Notes: a model not told the origin generated them from the sequence alone. A DNA stretch of 14,014 bases from Dehalococcoidia bacterium UBA2588 (GCA_002339805.1 DDKW01000014.1:1-14014), one strand, 5' to 3'; positions 1-7,849 are shown, numbered from the stretch's first letter. Numbers and translations: made by a program.

Positions 1-552
1 ATAGTGGTGATTCTAAGTTGGATTATATGGAGCATGCTAGATCCAGATGGCCCAAGCGCATCTGGGATCAGAGCAAACGCAGATATACTTCAGCCTCTGT
101 GCTTGGTTGTATTAGTTGCACTCAGTTTATGGAGTATAGGTCTATTTAATCTTTCTAGAACGATGCTAGATGGAGATGGTGGAGATTATGCCAATATAGG
201 TGGATTGATGATCCTTGCAGCTCTACCAGTCATCATTGCAGAAGTCGGATTGTATTATGCTTCTGGAAGTATTGCGGATGCTATACTTTCTGACAACTTC
301 TATAGTGGAGGTGAAGCCATTGGTATGGCGGGTACTCTGATTCAATTTGTTGGATTTGCTATAGTCGGAATAGGAATATTGCTCCAGAAGAACTTTAACC
401 AAATTATCGCTTGGTTATTTATTTTGGTAGGAATAGTAGGAGCCGTGATTTGCATCATTGCATACGGCTCTGACCTGCTAGGAATCGCCTATGTTGGCTT
501 TGTTATAGCGACCGTGCTTGTAGGTATCAATCGGATCAGGGCTAAAGCGTAG
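1..552 (+). CDS. Membrane protein of unknown function, 5' end cut by window
   Basis: The reading frame is open from base 1 with no upstream stop, so the protein probably begins outside the window; the in-window GTG at base 4 has no visible ribosome-binding site. The 183 visible codons are strongly hydrophobic. About four or five membrane helices lie near residues 31-49, 66-86, 107-127, 134-154 and 158-175 (numbered from the GTG), plus a hydrophobic N-terminal stub. Glycine is frequent inside the helices, and a polar stretch at about 50-62 (LSRTMLDGDGGDY) forms a loop. The C-terminus is short and basic (NRIRAKA), suggesting a cytoplasmic end. I recognise no family and no catalytic motif. The gene ends 24 bases before a strong terminator and so appears to be the last of its transcription unit. 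Confidence 0.7.
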   Translation: MVVILSWIIWSMLDPDGPSASGIRANADILQPLCLVVLVALSLWSIGLFNLSRTMLDGDGGDYANIGGLMILAALPVIIAEVGLYYASGSIADAILSDNFYSGGEAIGMAGTLIQFVGFAIVGIGILLQKNFNQIIAWLFILVGIVGAVICIIAYGSDLLGIAYVGFVIATVLVGINRIRAKA

Positions 553-575
553 TCAACTAACCAAATTTACTGGTT

Positions 576-581
576 TATAAT
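576..581 (+). promoter_or_regulatory. Probable -10 box (TATAAT) for the MFS-glutaredoxin unit
   Basis: A perfect TATAAT lies at 576-581. Seventeen bases upstream only a weak -35 (TCAACT, 553-558, three of six matches) is visible. Transcription would start near 588, giving a leader of about 38 nt that begins inside the right half of the preceding terminator hairpin. The -10 is also the left foot of that hairpin, so one site would serve both functions. The weak -35 keeps confidence moderate. Confidence 0.45.
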
Positions 582-608
582 GGGAGATCTATTGATCTCC
601 CATTATTT
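577..608 (+). terminator. Intrinsic terminator after the membrane-protein gene
   Basis: A perfect 13-bp inverted repeat has its left arm at 577-589, a four-base loop TATT at 590-593 and its right arm at 594-606. The T-rich stretch TTATTTCATTT follows. The stem includes GGGAGATC/GATCTCCC. The T run is interrupted by a C, but the long perfect stem just after a stop codon makes a rho-independent terminator likely. Confidence 0.8.
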
Positions 609-625
609 CATTTGCAAAGGTTTTA

Positions 626-1915
626 ATGCTCAAAAACATTTACAATTGGCATCCACCCGTGCCGTTTTTCTATGGATGGCTTGTACTAACTGCATCATTC
701 TTCTCTACATTTGCTGCCACGTCTGTAGCGCAAGTGGTTTTGGGAGGTATTCAGATGTACATATTAGAAGACACTGGTTGGGATAAGGCAAACTTCTCAA
801 TTATTATTGCGCTAGGTACGTGGATTTCTGGATTTATAAGTCCTCTGATAGGACGATTAGCAGATAAATATGGACCTAGGCAAATGATGCCGTTGTGTTT
901 AGTAGTGGTAGCTTTGTGTTACTTTACGATCTATGGGTTCCCTGGGTTTTGGGCATTCTCGTTGGGGTATGTAGTCTCTAGATCATTAAGTTCTCCGATT
1001 TTGATAAGTATTGTACCAGGTACTATAGCTGTTAATTTTTTCAGGAAACGTAGAGGAGTTGCCCTCTCTGTGGCTTTGATGTCTCGGCCAGTGGCAGGAG
1101 CGATCAATGTACAACTTATTGCCTTGATTACTCAATTGTACGGATGGAGATCTGCGTATAAATTTTTAGGCTGGTTTTCTCTGATATTGAGTGTGCCTTT
1201 ATTTTTGATTATGAGAAGAAGGCCTGAAGATATAGGACTACATCCAGATGGTATTGAGCCAATTCATTCAGAAAATGAAGCATTAGATCCGACAACTCTT
1301 GAATACAGCTGGAGCTTTCGAAATGCTATCAAGACTCCCGCGTTTTGGATCTTAGCAGCGGTAGCCTCATTTGTTACATTGGCTTCTTCGAGTGTCCAAT
1401 TCACTCTAGTCCCTTACTATGTTGAGACCGTCGGGTTATCTAAATTTGAGGCGGCTACAGTGTTTAGCGTTGGTACCGTTTTGGCTTTGGGTACTTTAGT
1501 ATGGGGAATGGTGTCTGATAAATTCAGTCCTAGGTTAGTGCTTGTTTTTATTTTGTTTGTGGGTGCGGCATTAATGTTTTTACTTATAAACGTGACTCAA
1601 ACTTATCAGGTATGGATTTTTGCAATTTTATGGGGGATATTTTCTGGCGCTGTTCAAGAAATGACAATCCAAGCTGTATTAGCTCAGTATTTTGGAAGAG
1701 AGTCTTATGGCAGTTTGAGTGGTGCGATAGGACCTATGCAAATAACTGCACTTGGCTGCGGCACTACCTTTGGTTTGTTTTTGCATAATTTGACGGGTTC
1801 TTATGGAGTAGTCTATCTTACTATGGCAGCGATTTATGTATCGTGCGGATTTTTGACATTAGCGATACAGCAACCAATAACACCCGAAAAGGAGGAGTTA
1901 GATAATGGAAATTAA
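626..1915 (+). CDS. MFS transporter, OxlT/monocarboxylate-carrier-like
   Basis: This is a 429-residue major facilitator, the usual length for 12 membrane helices, with a central cytoplasmic loop at about 196-235. Motif A is clear after helix 2 (GRLADKYGPRQMM, residues 76-88), and its degenerate repeat lies in the second half (WGMVSDKFSPR, about 293-303). The sequence RRPEDIGLHPDG (198-209) at the start of the central loop and NAIKTPAFWILA (233-244) opening helix 7 are typical of bacterial OxlT/monocarboxylate-type carriers. The substrate, probably a small organic acid anion, cannot be read from the sequence. The ATG at 626 is preceded by AAAGG (616-620) at 5-base spacing. The final 11 bases overlap the glutaredoxin-like gene, indicating co-translation. 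Confidence 0.85.
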   Translation: MLKNIYNWHPPVPFFYGWLVLTASFFSTFAATSVAQVVLGGIQMYILEDTGWDKANFSIIIALGTWISGFISPLIGRLADKYGPRQMMPLCLVVVALCYFTIYGFPGFWAFSLGYVVSRSLSSPILISIVPGTIAVNFFRKRRGVALSVALMSRPVAGAINVQLIALITQLYGWRSAYKFLGWFSLILSVPLFLIMRRRPEDIGLHPDGIEPIHSENEALDPTTLEYSWSFRNAIKTPAFWILAAVASFVTLASSSVQFTLVPYYVETVGLSKFEAATVFSVGTVLALGTLVWGMVSDKFSPRLVLVFILFVGAALMFLLINVTQTYQVWIFAILWGIFSGAVQEMTIQAVLAQYFGRESYGSLSGAIGPMQITALGCGTTFGLFLHNLTGSYGVVYLTMAAIYVSCGFLTLAIQQPITPEKEELDNGN

Positions 1916-2144
1916 AATGTATGGCACGACCTGGTGCGGCGATTGTAAAAGAGCTAAAGCTTTTTTTGAAAAACACAATATTGAATATGATTGGTTTGAT
2001 ACGGATGAGAATGCAGATTTTGAAAACTACGTTAAAAGTCTCAATAATGGGAATAGAATTGTACCGACCATATTATTTGAGGATGGTTCAATGCTTGTAG
2101 AACCATCTGATGACGATTTAGCGAAAAAATTATTAGTGGAATAA
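1905..2144 (+). CDS. Glutaredoxin/mycoredoxin-like thiol oxidoreductase
   Basis: This is a 79-residue single-domain thioredoxin-fold protein. The redox motif CGDC is at residues 11-14, after a beta strand and TTW (MYGTTWCGDC). The conserved cis-proline is in RIVPTILF (Pro54), followed by FEDGS and a C-terminal helix. Length, TTWCxxC context and VPT motif match the glutaredoxin/mycoredoxin (NrdH-like) group, which reduces disulfides or mixed disulfides with low-molecular-weight thiols in the cytoplasm. An aspartate between the cysteines is less common than Pro-Tyr or Gly-Tyr. The ATG at 1905 lies inside the last codons of the MFS gene and has a near-perfect Shine-Dalgarno AAGGAGG at 1889-1895. 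The stop is only three bases from the stop of the convergent SRPBCC gene. Which thiol or reductase it couples to is not visible. Confidence 0.85.
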   Translation: MEIKMYGTTWCGDCKRAKAFFEKHNIEYDWFDTDENADFENYVKSLNNGNRIVPTILFEDGSMLVEPSDDDLAKKLLVE

Positions 2145-2147
2145 GTA

Positions 2148-2612
2148 TTAGTCTTCAGCAAACAACTTGTTGATTGCTTCTCTTCTGTAACTAAAGATCT
2201 CTTCTAATTTTTTCCTAATAAATAGTTTGTTGCTTACAGCTCCTAGTATGCCAAAAGGAGGTGAATAGGTTACTTTATCTCTCATGTCTATCCCTTCTGC
2301 AGTTTGCATGAAAAAATGTTGATGATGCCAAAATATATATGGACCTATTCTTTGTTCATCTACAAAAAATTCATTTTCTCTAATTCTTGTTATTTCTGTT
2401 ACCCAATCGTTTTTGATGTTAAAAAACGGACTAACTTTATAAGATATGATCATACCTTCGTACATCACATCAGGGGTGTCTTCGGAAGTGATATCAAACC
2501 CCATATATTCTGGAGTTATTGTTTTTAAATTTCTAGGATTAGCAATAAATTCCCACACTGTGTTCATATCGGCTTTAATAAGTTGCCTGTAATTTAATTG
2601 GTAGAATGCCAT
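2148..2612 (-). CDS. SRPBCC-family ligand-binding-like protein
   Basis: I place the start at the ATG at 2612, giving 154 residues (MAFYQLNYRQL...). It has AGAGAGG at 2618-2624 with 5-base spacing and sits 14 bases after the stop of the upstream gene. The open frame continues upstream to 2693, but that extension lies inside the upstream gene and has no domain-like character. The N-terminal pattern, a polar strand then MNTVWEFIANPRNLKTITP (16-34), is typical of SRPBCC (START/Bet v 1-like) proteins close to the COG4276 type. A following strand-rich middle, WHHQHFF (95-101), VTYSPPFGILG (114-124) and a long C-terminal helix (about 130-152) fit the helix-grip fold. The ligand is unknown. It is co-transcribed with the SDR/DUF2867 gene. 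Confidence 0.75.
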   Translation of the reverse strand: MAFYQLNYRQLIKADMNTVWEFIANPRNLKTITPEYMGFDITSEDTPDVMYEGMIISYKVSPFFNIKNDWVTEITRIRENEFFVDEQRIGPYIFWHHQHFFMQTAEGIDMRDKVTYSPPFGILGAVSNKLFIRKKLEEIFSYRREAINKLFAED

Positions 2613-2626
2613 TTTAGCCTCTCTGA

Positions 2627-4033
2627 TTATTTTGCTAGCTTGTTTATTAATCCTCTGAAAATGAAAGCATGGAATGGCAACAAGGCATACCAATACATTC
2701 TACCTAAAATACCTTGAGGCCTGAATGTTGCTGTTTGAGTTAAAGTGTTACCGTTGATTTGGAATTCCAGCCATGCTTCACCAGGCACCTTCATTTCTGC
2801 GAATAGAATGAGCCGTTTATCTTTTTTGCTGACGTAGCAAACTCTCCAAAAATCTATTTTGTCATTTATTTGAAGATCGTTTGGATCGCGTCTGCCTTGA
2901 CCAAGTCCTACACCGCCCATCATTGTGTCTAGAACTGCCCTGAATCTCCAAAGCCAATTAGCGTAATACCAACCTGTATCTCCCCCGATAGCCCATATTT
3001 TTCTCAATGTGTTTTCGTCATCTATCACTTTAGCGGTCTTAATATCTTTAACGCAGCCATGTCGAGGAGTGTGAATCCAGTCAGATGGTACATTGGTAAG
3101 TTGTGTGTGTGTCGAACTATTTTCCGATAGTGGATGTAACTCTAGGTCTGGCAAGGCTACAGATAAAGCAGAATTGTAGTCGATGGGCTGGATGTTCAGA
3201 AGATTTTGTAATTCCATATCTTTACACGTTATATCTATCTTCATGCTACTCACTAATGCGTGGGCTAATCTATACGAAGTTGCTGTAACTAAATAAAGCC
3301 AGTAGGACGATAGGCGTGGAGTGAGTACTGGCACACTAATAATCCAACGACGTAATTTTCTAAACTTTGCATAGAGTAATAACATTTGTCTGTAGGTAAG
3401 AATATTGGGTCCCCCAATATCGAATACTTTGTTATAGGTATTGGGATTTCCTAGGCTTAGAACTAGAAATTGCATTACATCCAAAATTGAAATAGGCTGG
3501 CATCTTGTTTTTAGCCATTTTGGAGTGATCATGACTGGTAGTTTCTCTACTAGATCACGAATGATTTCGAAAGAGCCACTCCCGGATCCTACCACGATCC
3601 CTGATCTGATTGCTGTAAAATTATATGTACCTTTAGCCAATTCGGCCTCTACGGCCTTGCGAGATGCCAAATGATCAGACAAATTGTCTTCGTTTAAGAT
3701 TCCTCCAAGGTAAATTACATGCTGTGAATTTGTGTTAGAAACCACCTCACGGAAATTATGAGCACATGTCAGTTCCATGTCTTGATAATTTGCAGATCCT
3801 GACATTGAATGCATCAGGTAGTACGCAGCGTCGATATCTTCAGGAATATTTAACAGGCTATCATAGTCTAGAAAATCTGCCTGAATGATTTCAATGGAGT
3901 TGCGGATAGATTCAGGAGGATTAAAGCGGCTTGTATCGCGTACGCAACAAACTACTGTGTGATCTGCTGAGACTAATGTGTGAAGTAAATGGGACCCTAT
4001 GTATCCTGTAGCACCAGTGAGTAGAATTTTCAT
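2627..4033 (-). CDS. NAD(P)-binding epimerase-like protein with C-terminal DUF2867
   Basis: This 468-residue protein has two parts. Residues 1 to about 300 form an extended/atypical SDR Rossmann domain, with the nucleotide-binding glycine motif GATGYIGS at 7-14, an acidic DFLDYDSL at 53-60, YYLMHSM at 71-77, a strand at IYLGGI (107-112) and a substrate-domain segment around 150-190. Residues about 320-465 match the DUF2867 domain (GGDTGWYYANWLWRFR 350-365, then GQGRRDP 379-385 and FWRVCYV 395-401). The architecture is that of YbjT-like proteins, predicted NAD(P)-dependent oxidoreductases without a settled reaction. The usual SDR YxxxK is not evident, so it may bind the cofactor without classical dehydrogenase chemistry. 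The ATG at 4033 has only a weak GGA just upstream. The SRPBCC gene follows after 14 bases. Confidence 0.8.
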   Translation of the reverse strand: MKILLTGATGYIGSHLLHTLVSADHTVVCCVRDTSRFNPPESIRNSIEIIQADFLDYDSLLNIPEDIDAAYYLMHSMSGSANYQDMELTCAHNFREVVSNTNSQHVIYLGGILNEDNLSDHLASRKAVEAELAKGTYNFTAIRSGIVVGSGSGSFEIIRDLVEKLPVMITPKWLKTRCQPISILDVMQFLVLSLGNPNTYNKVFDIGGPNILTYRQMLLLYAKFRKLRRWIISVPVLTPRLSSYWLYLVTATSYRLAHALVSSMKIDITCKDMELQNLLNIQPIDYNSALSVALPDLELHPLSENSSTHTQLTNVPSDWIHTPRHGCVKDIKTAKVIDDENTLRKIWAIGGDTGWYYANWLWRFRAVLDTMMGGVGLGQGRRDPNDLQINDKIDFWRVCYVSKKDKRLILFAEMKVPGEAWLEFQINGNTLTQTATFRPQGILGRMYWYALLPFHAFIFRGLINKLAK

Positions 4034-4102
4034 TCCGGTGAAAGCACTGCCTTATTTTCTAGTAGATTCACCTTTAACTCTAGGCTAATTCAGTAGGTGT
4101 AA

Positions 4103-5200
4103 TTATATTATACCTTTTTTGAGTGAGGGAGACACTTTTGATGCTACTAAAGCGACAGATTCATTCACTTGATCTTTCGTTAGTAACCCCCCGACATTGG
4201 GCTCTATAACTACCCCAGTTAACCCCATTTCTTGTTGGGCATATCGAAGTTTGTCTATAACTTGCTCTGGCGTGCCGTATGCTAGCCTTCCTTGTAGAAG
4301 ATCTTCGTATGTAAGACTCGATAGTGCTTCAGCTCGCTTTGCTAGATTCCCTGCATCATCAGGGCCAGCAGCTTTGACAGCATTCACTGCATTTTCTGCT
4401 TGTCTCCTGAATGCATTCATTACCCCTTGTTTAGGGTTTTCTAGAGCTTTTTCCGGATTCTCATGCACATAAACAGGGATACGCATATATATTTCTGGTT
4501 CGCCTGGATGCCCCGATTCTTTCCATGCATCTTTATATAATTGCAAACTTTTCGCGGCGGCAGGGATATCAGATCCTCTCAATCCTGTTGCTAATGGGAA
4601 TCCTTGGTTCCCGACTACAGGGAAAGTATCTGGAGTATTGGCTGCGATAATAATTGGCGGGTGCGGGGTTTGGTACGGCTGAGGCATCACTGCTACATCT
4701 TTAAATTCGTAATATTTGCCTTTGTGATTGAGACGCTCTTCCGTCCAAGACTTTAATATAATGTCAAGATTTTCTTGAAACATGTCTCTACTTTCAGAAT
4801 ATGGAACTCCATATCCCTCGTAGGATTTAGGGAAACTACTCCTGCCAATACCAAATATCAACCGTCCTTGACTGATATGATCTACGGTTGCAGCTTCTTC
4901 AGCTAGGCGTATCGGATGACATAAAGGTAGAACACTAACACCAGTAGCTATTTTTATTTTTTTTGTCCTGGCAGCTATAGCTCCAGCCATTACAAGAGGA
5001 ACAGAGATTATTGAAGGAATCCCTCCCCCCATTGGGTCAGTAGGTCGTCTATGTGCCGCGAAGTGCCGTTCTGCTAACCATACTCCATCTATACCGTATT
5101 GCTCTGCAGTATCGGCTAGACTAAATGCTTCAGCAAATGCTTCTTCTTGCGAAGCTTCCCTTCGGAAATCGCATTCCATTACTATGCCGATGTGTTTCAT
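4103..5200 (-). CDS. Luciferase-like (LLM) flavin-dependent monooxygenase
   Basis: This 365-residue protein is a typical full-length member of the bacterial luciferase-like family, TIM-barrel enzymes that use reduced FMN or F420. Clear signatures are WLAERHF at 41-47, with His46 in the position of the luciferase active-site histidines, and HPIRLAEEAATVDHIS followed by GRLIFGIGRS (95-121), the flavin-binding core. QPYQTPHPPIIIAANTPDT (174-192) and GTPEQVIDKL (309-318) are also present. Family members carry out oxygenation such as Baeyer-Villiger-type or desulfonation reactions; this member's substrate is not deducible. The ATG at 5200 has GGGAG at 5207-5211, 6 bases away. It is the last gene of the unit led by the acyl-CoA dehydrogenases, suggesting its product or substrate belongs to the same route. 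The flavin reductase it would need, if FMN-dependent, is not in the window. Confidence 0.9.
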   Translation of the reverse strand: MKHIGIVMECDFRREASQEEAFAEAFSLADTAEQYGIDGVWLAERHFAAHRRPTDPMGGGIPSIISVPLVMAGAIAARTKKIKIATGVSVLPLCHPIRLAEEAATVDHISQGRLIFGIGRSSFPKSYEGYGVPYSESRDMFQENLDIILKSWTEERLNHKGKYYEFKDVAVMPQPYQTPHPPIIIAANTPDTFPVVGNQGFPLATGLRGSDIPAAAKSLQLYKDAWKESGHPGEPEIYMRIPVYVHENPEKALENPKQGVMNAFRRQAENAVNAVKAAGPDDAGNLAKRAEALSSLTYEDLLQGRLAYGTPEQVIDKLRYAQQEMGLTGVVIEPNVGGLLTKDQVNESVALVASKVSPSLKKGII

Positions 5201-5222
5201 TTCAGACTCCCATACATTATGT

Positions 5223-5420
5223 TTAACTTACGTAGTTCGCTGGTGCTGCTAAGAAATTATTTCTGCATTGCAATCCACAGAAATAGTACCATTCTCCGTT
5301 ATAAAAGCTTCTAGTGCCTGCGTTCGGATCTACTTCATCTGCTCCATGAGTTGTTTGTCCAGTGGTAGATCTGGCCGCGTCTAAGTCGATTTCTGTGCCA
5401 CATACTATACATGGATCCAT
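5223..5420 (-). CDS. Small YHS-type metal-binding protein
   Basis: This 65-residue soluble protein has four cysteines in a zinc-ribbon or YHS-like arrangement: CIVC (Cys4, Cys7) at the N-terminus and CGLQC (Cys48, Cys52) near the C-terminus. The C-terminal block (RSFYNGEWYYFCGLQC, 37-52, then NNFLAAPANYVS) matches the YHS pattern of a strand, YYFC, another cysteine and a xFxxxPxxY ending. YHS domains bind a metal and often accompany oxygenases or metal transporters. Here the gene sits between acyl-CoA dehydrogenase B and the luciferase-like monooxygenase, with short gaps (15 and 22 bases) and its own AGGAGA at 5428-5433. An accessory metal-binding role for the neighbouring enzymes is plausible but unproven. 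Confidence 0.75.
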   Translation of the reverse strand: MDPCIVCGTEIDLDAARSTTGQTTHGADEVDPNAGTRSFYNGEWYYFCGLQCRNNFLAAPANYVS

Positions 5421-5435
5421 TATATTCTCTCCTGT

Positions 5436-6614
5436 TTAAATGTTTACTGCTTCTAAATTCATTCCGAGTCTTACTGGTCCGTCGTGGGCTATTAATGCGC
5501 TTGCTATTTTTTTCCTATGTTCATATGTGGTCCCTAATCTCATAGTCCAGGCTGCTATTCTTCGGTACCATAAATGCAAATCGAATTCCATCATAAATCC
5601 CATGCCGCCGTGTATCACTTGAGATGTCCTGGCAGTGGCTAGACATTTTTCATTGCAGAAGGATTTAGCTTGAGATACTTCAATCGAATAAGGTAAATCC
5701 TGATCCATTTTCCATAGTGCTTCGAAGGTTAATAATTCACAGCCGTCAACCCATATTGTCATATCTGCACACATATGGCTTACCGATTGAAAAGCCGCTA
5801 TAGGCCTACCAAAAGCTGTCCTGTTCTTAGCGTAATCTATTGCGATTTCCGAGTCTTTTCTAGCGGCTCCAACTAATTGTGCACACAGTAGAGCTGTTGA
5901 CTTATTTAGCATATCCGACACCAAAGGCCACCCCTTCCCAATTTCACCTATGATACTGTCTTTAGATACTGATAAATTTCTGATTTCTACTCGGCTTTGC
6001 TTATCTTTGGCAATAGTAGTTAATGGAACACTCGTAAATGCTGAGTTGTTAGTGTCTGCAATACATACAGTAATCCCATCTCTAGGATCATCCTCCGTAG
6101 AAGTTCTGCAAACTATTATCACTTGATCAGAAGCTTCGAAGTTGTCTACAAACATTTTAGTGCCATTGATTACTAGTTGGTCACCTTTGAGTTCCCCGGA
6201 AGTAGTAATAGTCTCTGGGAGATATCGAGGATCTTCTTCGGAGAAAGCCCAGGTTAATATCTGATTGCCGTCTGCAACGAGGGGTAGTATGTCTTGTTTT
6301 TGTTTGTCTGATCCAAAGTCGGATATGGCTAATGACGCAGTCATCGTGCTGTGGAATGGAACAGGTGCAAGTACCCGTCCTGTCTCACTCATAACAATAC
6401 CCAGTGTGGTCATACCAAATCCACTTCCGCCATATGACTCAGGTATTGCGAGACTCAGCCATCCTACCTCGGACATTTTTGACCACAATTCTTCAGAGTA
6501 GCCTTTATCTGACTTTTCCATTTCTCTCACTAAAGAAGTCGGGCATTCTGTTTCGAAAAACTCTCTAGCAGAGTTTCTTATCATTTGTTCTTCTTCGTTA
6601 GGTAATACGTCCAT
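5436..6614 (-). CDS. Acyl-CoA dehydrogenase family protein B, likely non-catalytic partner
   Basis: This 392-residue acyl-CoA dehydrogenase fold starts with EEEQMIRNSAREFF and has the N-terminal helical domain including GWLSLAIPESYGGSG (51-65). The middle beta domain follows (GDQLVINGTKMFVDN, 144-158). The C-terminal helical domain has YAKNRTAFGRPIAAFQSVSH (261-280), carrying the R-x-x-F-G motif used in FAD contacts, and VIHGGMGFMMEFDLH (333-347). The usual active-site glutamates are not found: the Y-E-G-T-S position reads RLGTT (Leu360), and the alternative helix-G position aligns with Ser239. The middle-domain flavin motif is also degenerate (FSEEDPR, 124-130, instead of TEP.aGSD). These losses fit the accessory subunit of a heteromeric dehydrogenase paired with the upstream gene. 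AGGAA at 6620-6624 supports the ATG at 6614. Confidence 0.88.
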   Translation of the reverse strand: MDVLPNEEEQMIRNSAREFFETECPTSLVREMEKSDKGYSEELWSKMSEVGWLSLAIPESYGGSGFGMTTLGIVMSETGRVLAPVPFHSTMTASLAISDFGSDKQKQDILPLVADGNQILTWAFSEEDPRYLPETITTSGELKGDQLVINGTKMFVDNFEASDQVIIVCRTSTEDDPRDGITVCIADTNNSAFTSVPLTTIAKDKQSRVEIRNLSVSKDSIIGEIGKGWPLVSDMLNKSTALLCAQLVGAARKDSEIAIDYAKNRTAFGRPIAAFQSVSHMCADMTIWVDGCELLTFEALWKMDQDLPYSIEVSQAKSFCNEKCLATARTSQVIHGGMGFMMEFDLHLWYRRIAAWTMRLGTTYEHRKKIASALIAHDGPVRLGMNLEAVNI

Positions 6615-6643
6615 TTTCGTTCCTGTAAATTATTTGATTAGGT

Positions 6644-7849
6644 TTATCCCCTAGGCAGGCCTAGCCCTCGTCGTGATACTTGGTCTTTCATAACTTGAAC
6701 ACTACCGTGATTGATTCCTGACTGGAACGCACCCATGAGATTATGAGCAAAAACACCGTCTTCTATGTTGTCTTCAGATCCGTTAAGTAGCTGCCCGTAT
6801 AAGCCAAGCATTTGAGACACTGATTCTGTGGTTCGGACGCCATGTTCTGGGGCCCAAATCTTTTCCGCAGAGCCTTCATAAGTAAACGTCTCTCCTCTTT
6901 CTACCATTGACATGCTTCTAAGAGTCATTAATCTGCATACTTGGCCGTCAATCCATAAGTCTGCCAGTCTATCAGTCACTGATGGGTCGTCAGTAAGTTG
7001 ATAGTTGCCTAGAGAGTTTTCTTTGGTCCAGTTGATTATGTCCTCGTCTCTTCTTACTGACAGAAGATATCTGCTAGCGCCAACGCGATCTAGGTTTAAT
7101 CCCATAGCACCGACATACCAACCTTGGTTTTCTTCTCCGAGCATGGCAGATGCTGGGATTCTAACGTTCTCAAAGAATGTCTCATTTGTTCGATCATCAC
7201 CGTATGTTGTTTTATGTGGGGCTTTGGGTTCATTTTGAATTGTCCATAAAGGTCTAACCGTAATACCTGGAGTGTCCATAGGGATTAAAAAGATGGAAAT
7301 CCCTTTATGTTTTGGAGCATCTGGATCTGTTCTAGCCATTAAATACACATGCGTGGCATAGTGTGCCGCTGTGGTGTACATTTTTTGTCCGTTAATTACG
7401 AAATCATCACCATCTCTTACCGCTCTGCATTGAAGGCCAGCTAAGTCAGCTCCTCCTTGTGGTTCAGTAAACCCTAATGCGAAAGAGATATCTCCGCTAA
7501 TCATCCCTGGCAAGAAATATTTTTTTTGTTCCTCTGTACCAGCTGCTAATATGGCAGGTGCTCCACTGCCGGCTCCGCCGACTTGAACACCTATGCGAGA
7601 GAATTCCTCTTCAACAATATATTGGTCGATCCTGCTACCTCCCTGGCCTCCATATTCTTTCGGCCAGCTTATGCCAATCCATCCCATGTCACTTATTTTT
7701 TTATATAAGCCACTCGTTAACGAACCTCGGTTCTGTCTTGAACCAAATTGTTCAATTTCAGTACGAATTTCTTCTGTTACATTCTCACTTATAAATGCTT
7801 GTACTTCTTGGCGTAGGTTCTCTTGCTCAGTTGTATACGCAAAATCCAT
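6644..7849 (-). CDS. Acyl-CoA dehydrogenase family protein A, likely catalytic partner
   Basis: This 401-residue protein is probably FAD-dependent and would introduce an alpha-beta double bond into an acyl-CoA, passing electrons to ETF. It has the N-terminal domain with GWIGISWPKEYGGQGGS (56-72), the flavin/substrate motif GFTEPQGGADLAGLQ (126-140), GQKMYTT (154-160) and the C-terminal RRGLGLPR (393-400). The R-x-x-F-G motif of ordinary homotetrameric enzymes is absent; that region reads NYQLTDDPSV (282-291). At the C-terminal catalytic position, where YEGTS is usual, it reads NHGSV (His381). At the helix-G position used by isovaleryl- and steroid-CoA dehydrogenases it reads LNLDR, with Asp254 where Glu is expected. 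It is first in its operon, with AGGAGA at 7854-7859 four bases before the ATG, and is followed after 29 bases by its paralogue. Confidence 0.9.
   Translation of the reverse strand: MDFAYTTEQENLRQEVQAFISENVTEEIRTEIEQFGSRQNRGSLTSGLYKKISDMGWIGISWPKEYGGQGGSRIDQYIVEEEFSRIGVQVGGAGSGAPAILAAGTEEQKKYFLPGMISGDISFALGFTEPQGGADLAGLQCRAVRDGDDFVINGQKMYTTAAHYATHVYLMARTDPDAPKHKGISIFLIPMDTPGITVRPLWTIQNEPKAPHKTTYGDDRTNETFFENVRIPASAMLGEENQGWYVGAMGLNLDRVGASRYLLSVRRDEDIINWTKENSLGNYQLTDDPSVTDRLADLWIDGQVCRLMTLRSMSMVERGETFTYEGSAEKIWAPEHGVRTTESVSQMLGLYGQLLNGSEDNIEDGVFAHNLMGAFQSGINHGSVQVMKDQVSRRGLGLPRG

Noticed and set aside
580..786. 68-codon plus-strand frame overlapping the MFS start
   Set aside because: It begins inside the terminator stem and overlaps the well-supported transporter in another frame.
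2157..2178. Imperfect inverted repeat near the convergent stops of the glutaredoxin-like and SRPBCC genes
   Set aside because: Ten-base arms with one mismatch and a two-base loop, inside coding sequence and without a T run on either strand; too weak to call a terminator.
2613..2693. 27-codon N-terminal extension of the SRPBCC protein
   Set aside because: It lies inside the upstream SDR/DUF2867 gene and lacks domain character. The internal ATG at 2612 has a good ribosome-binding site.
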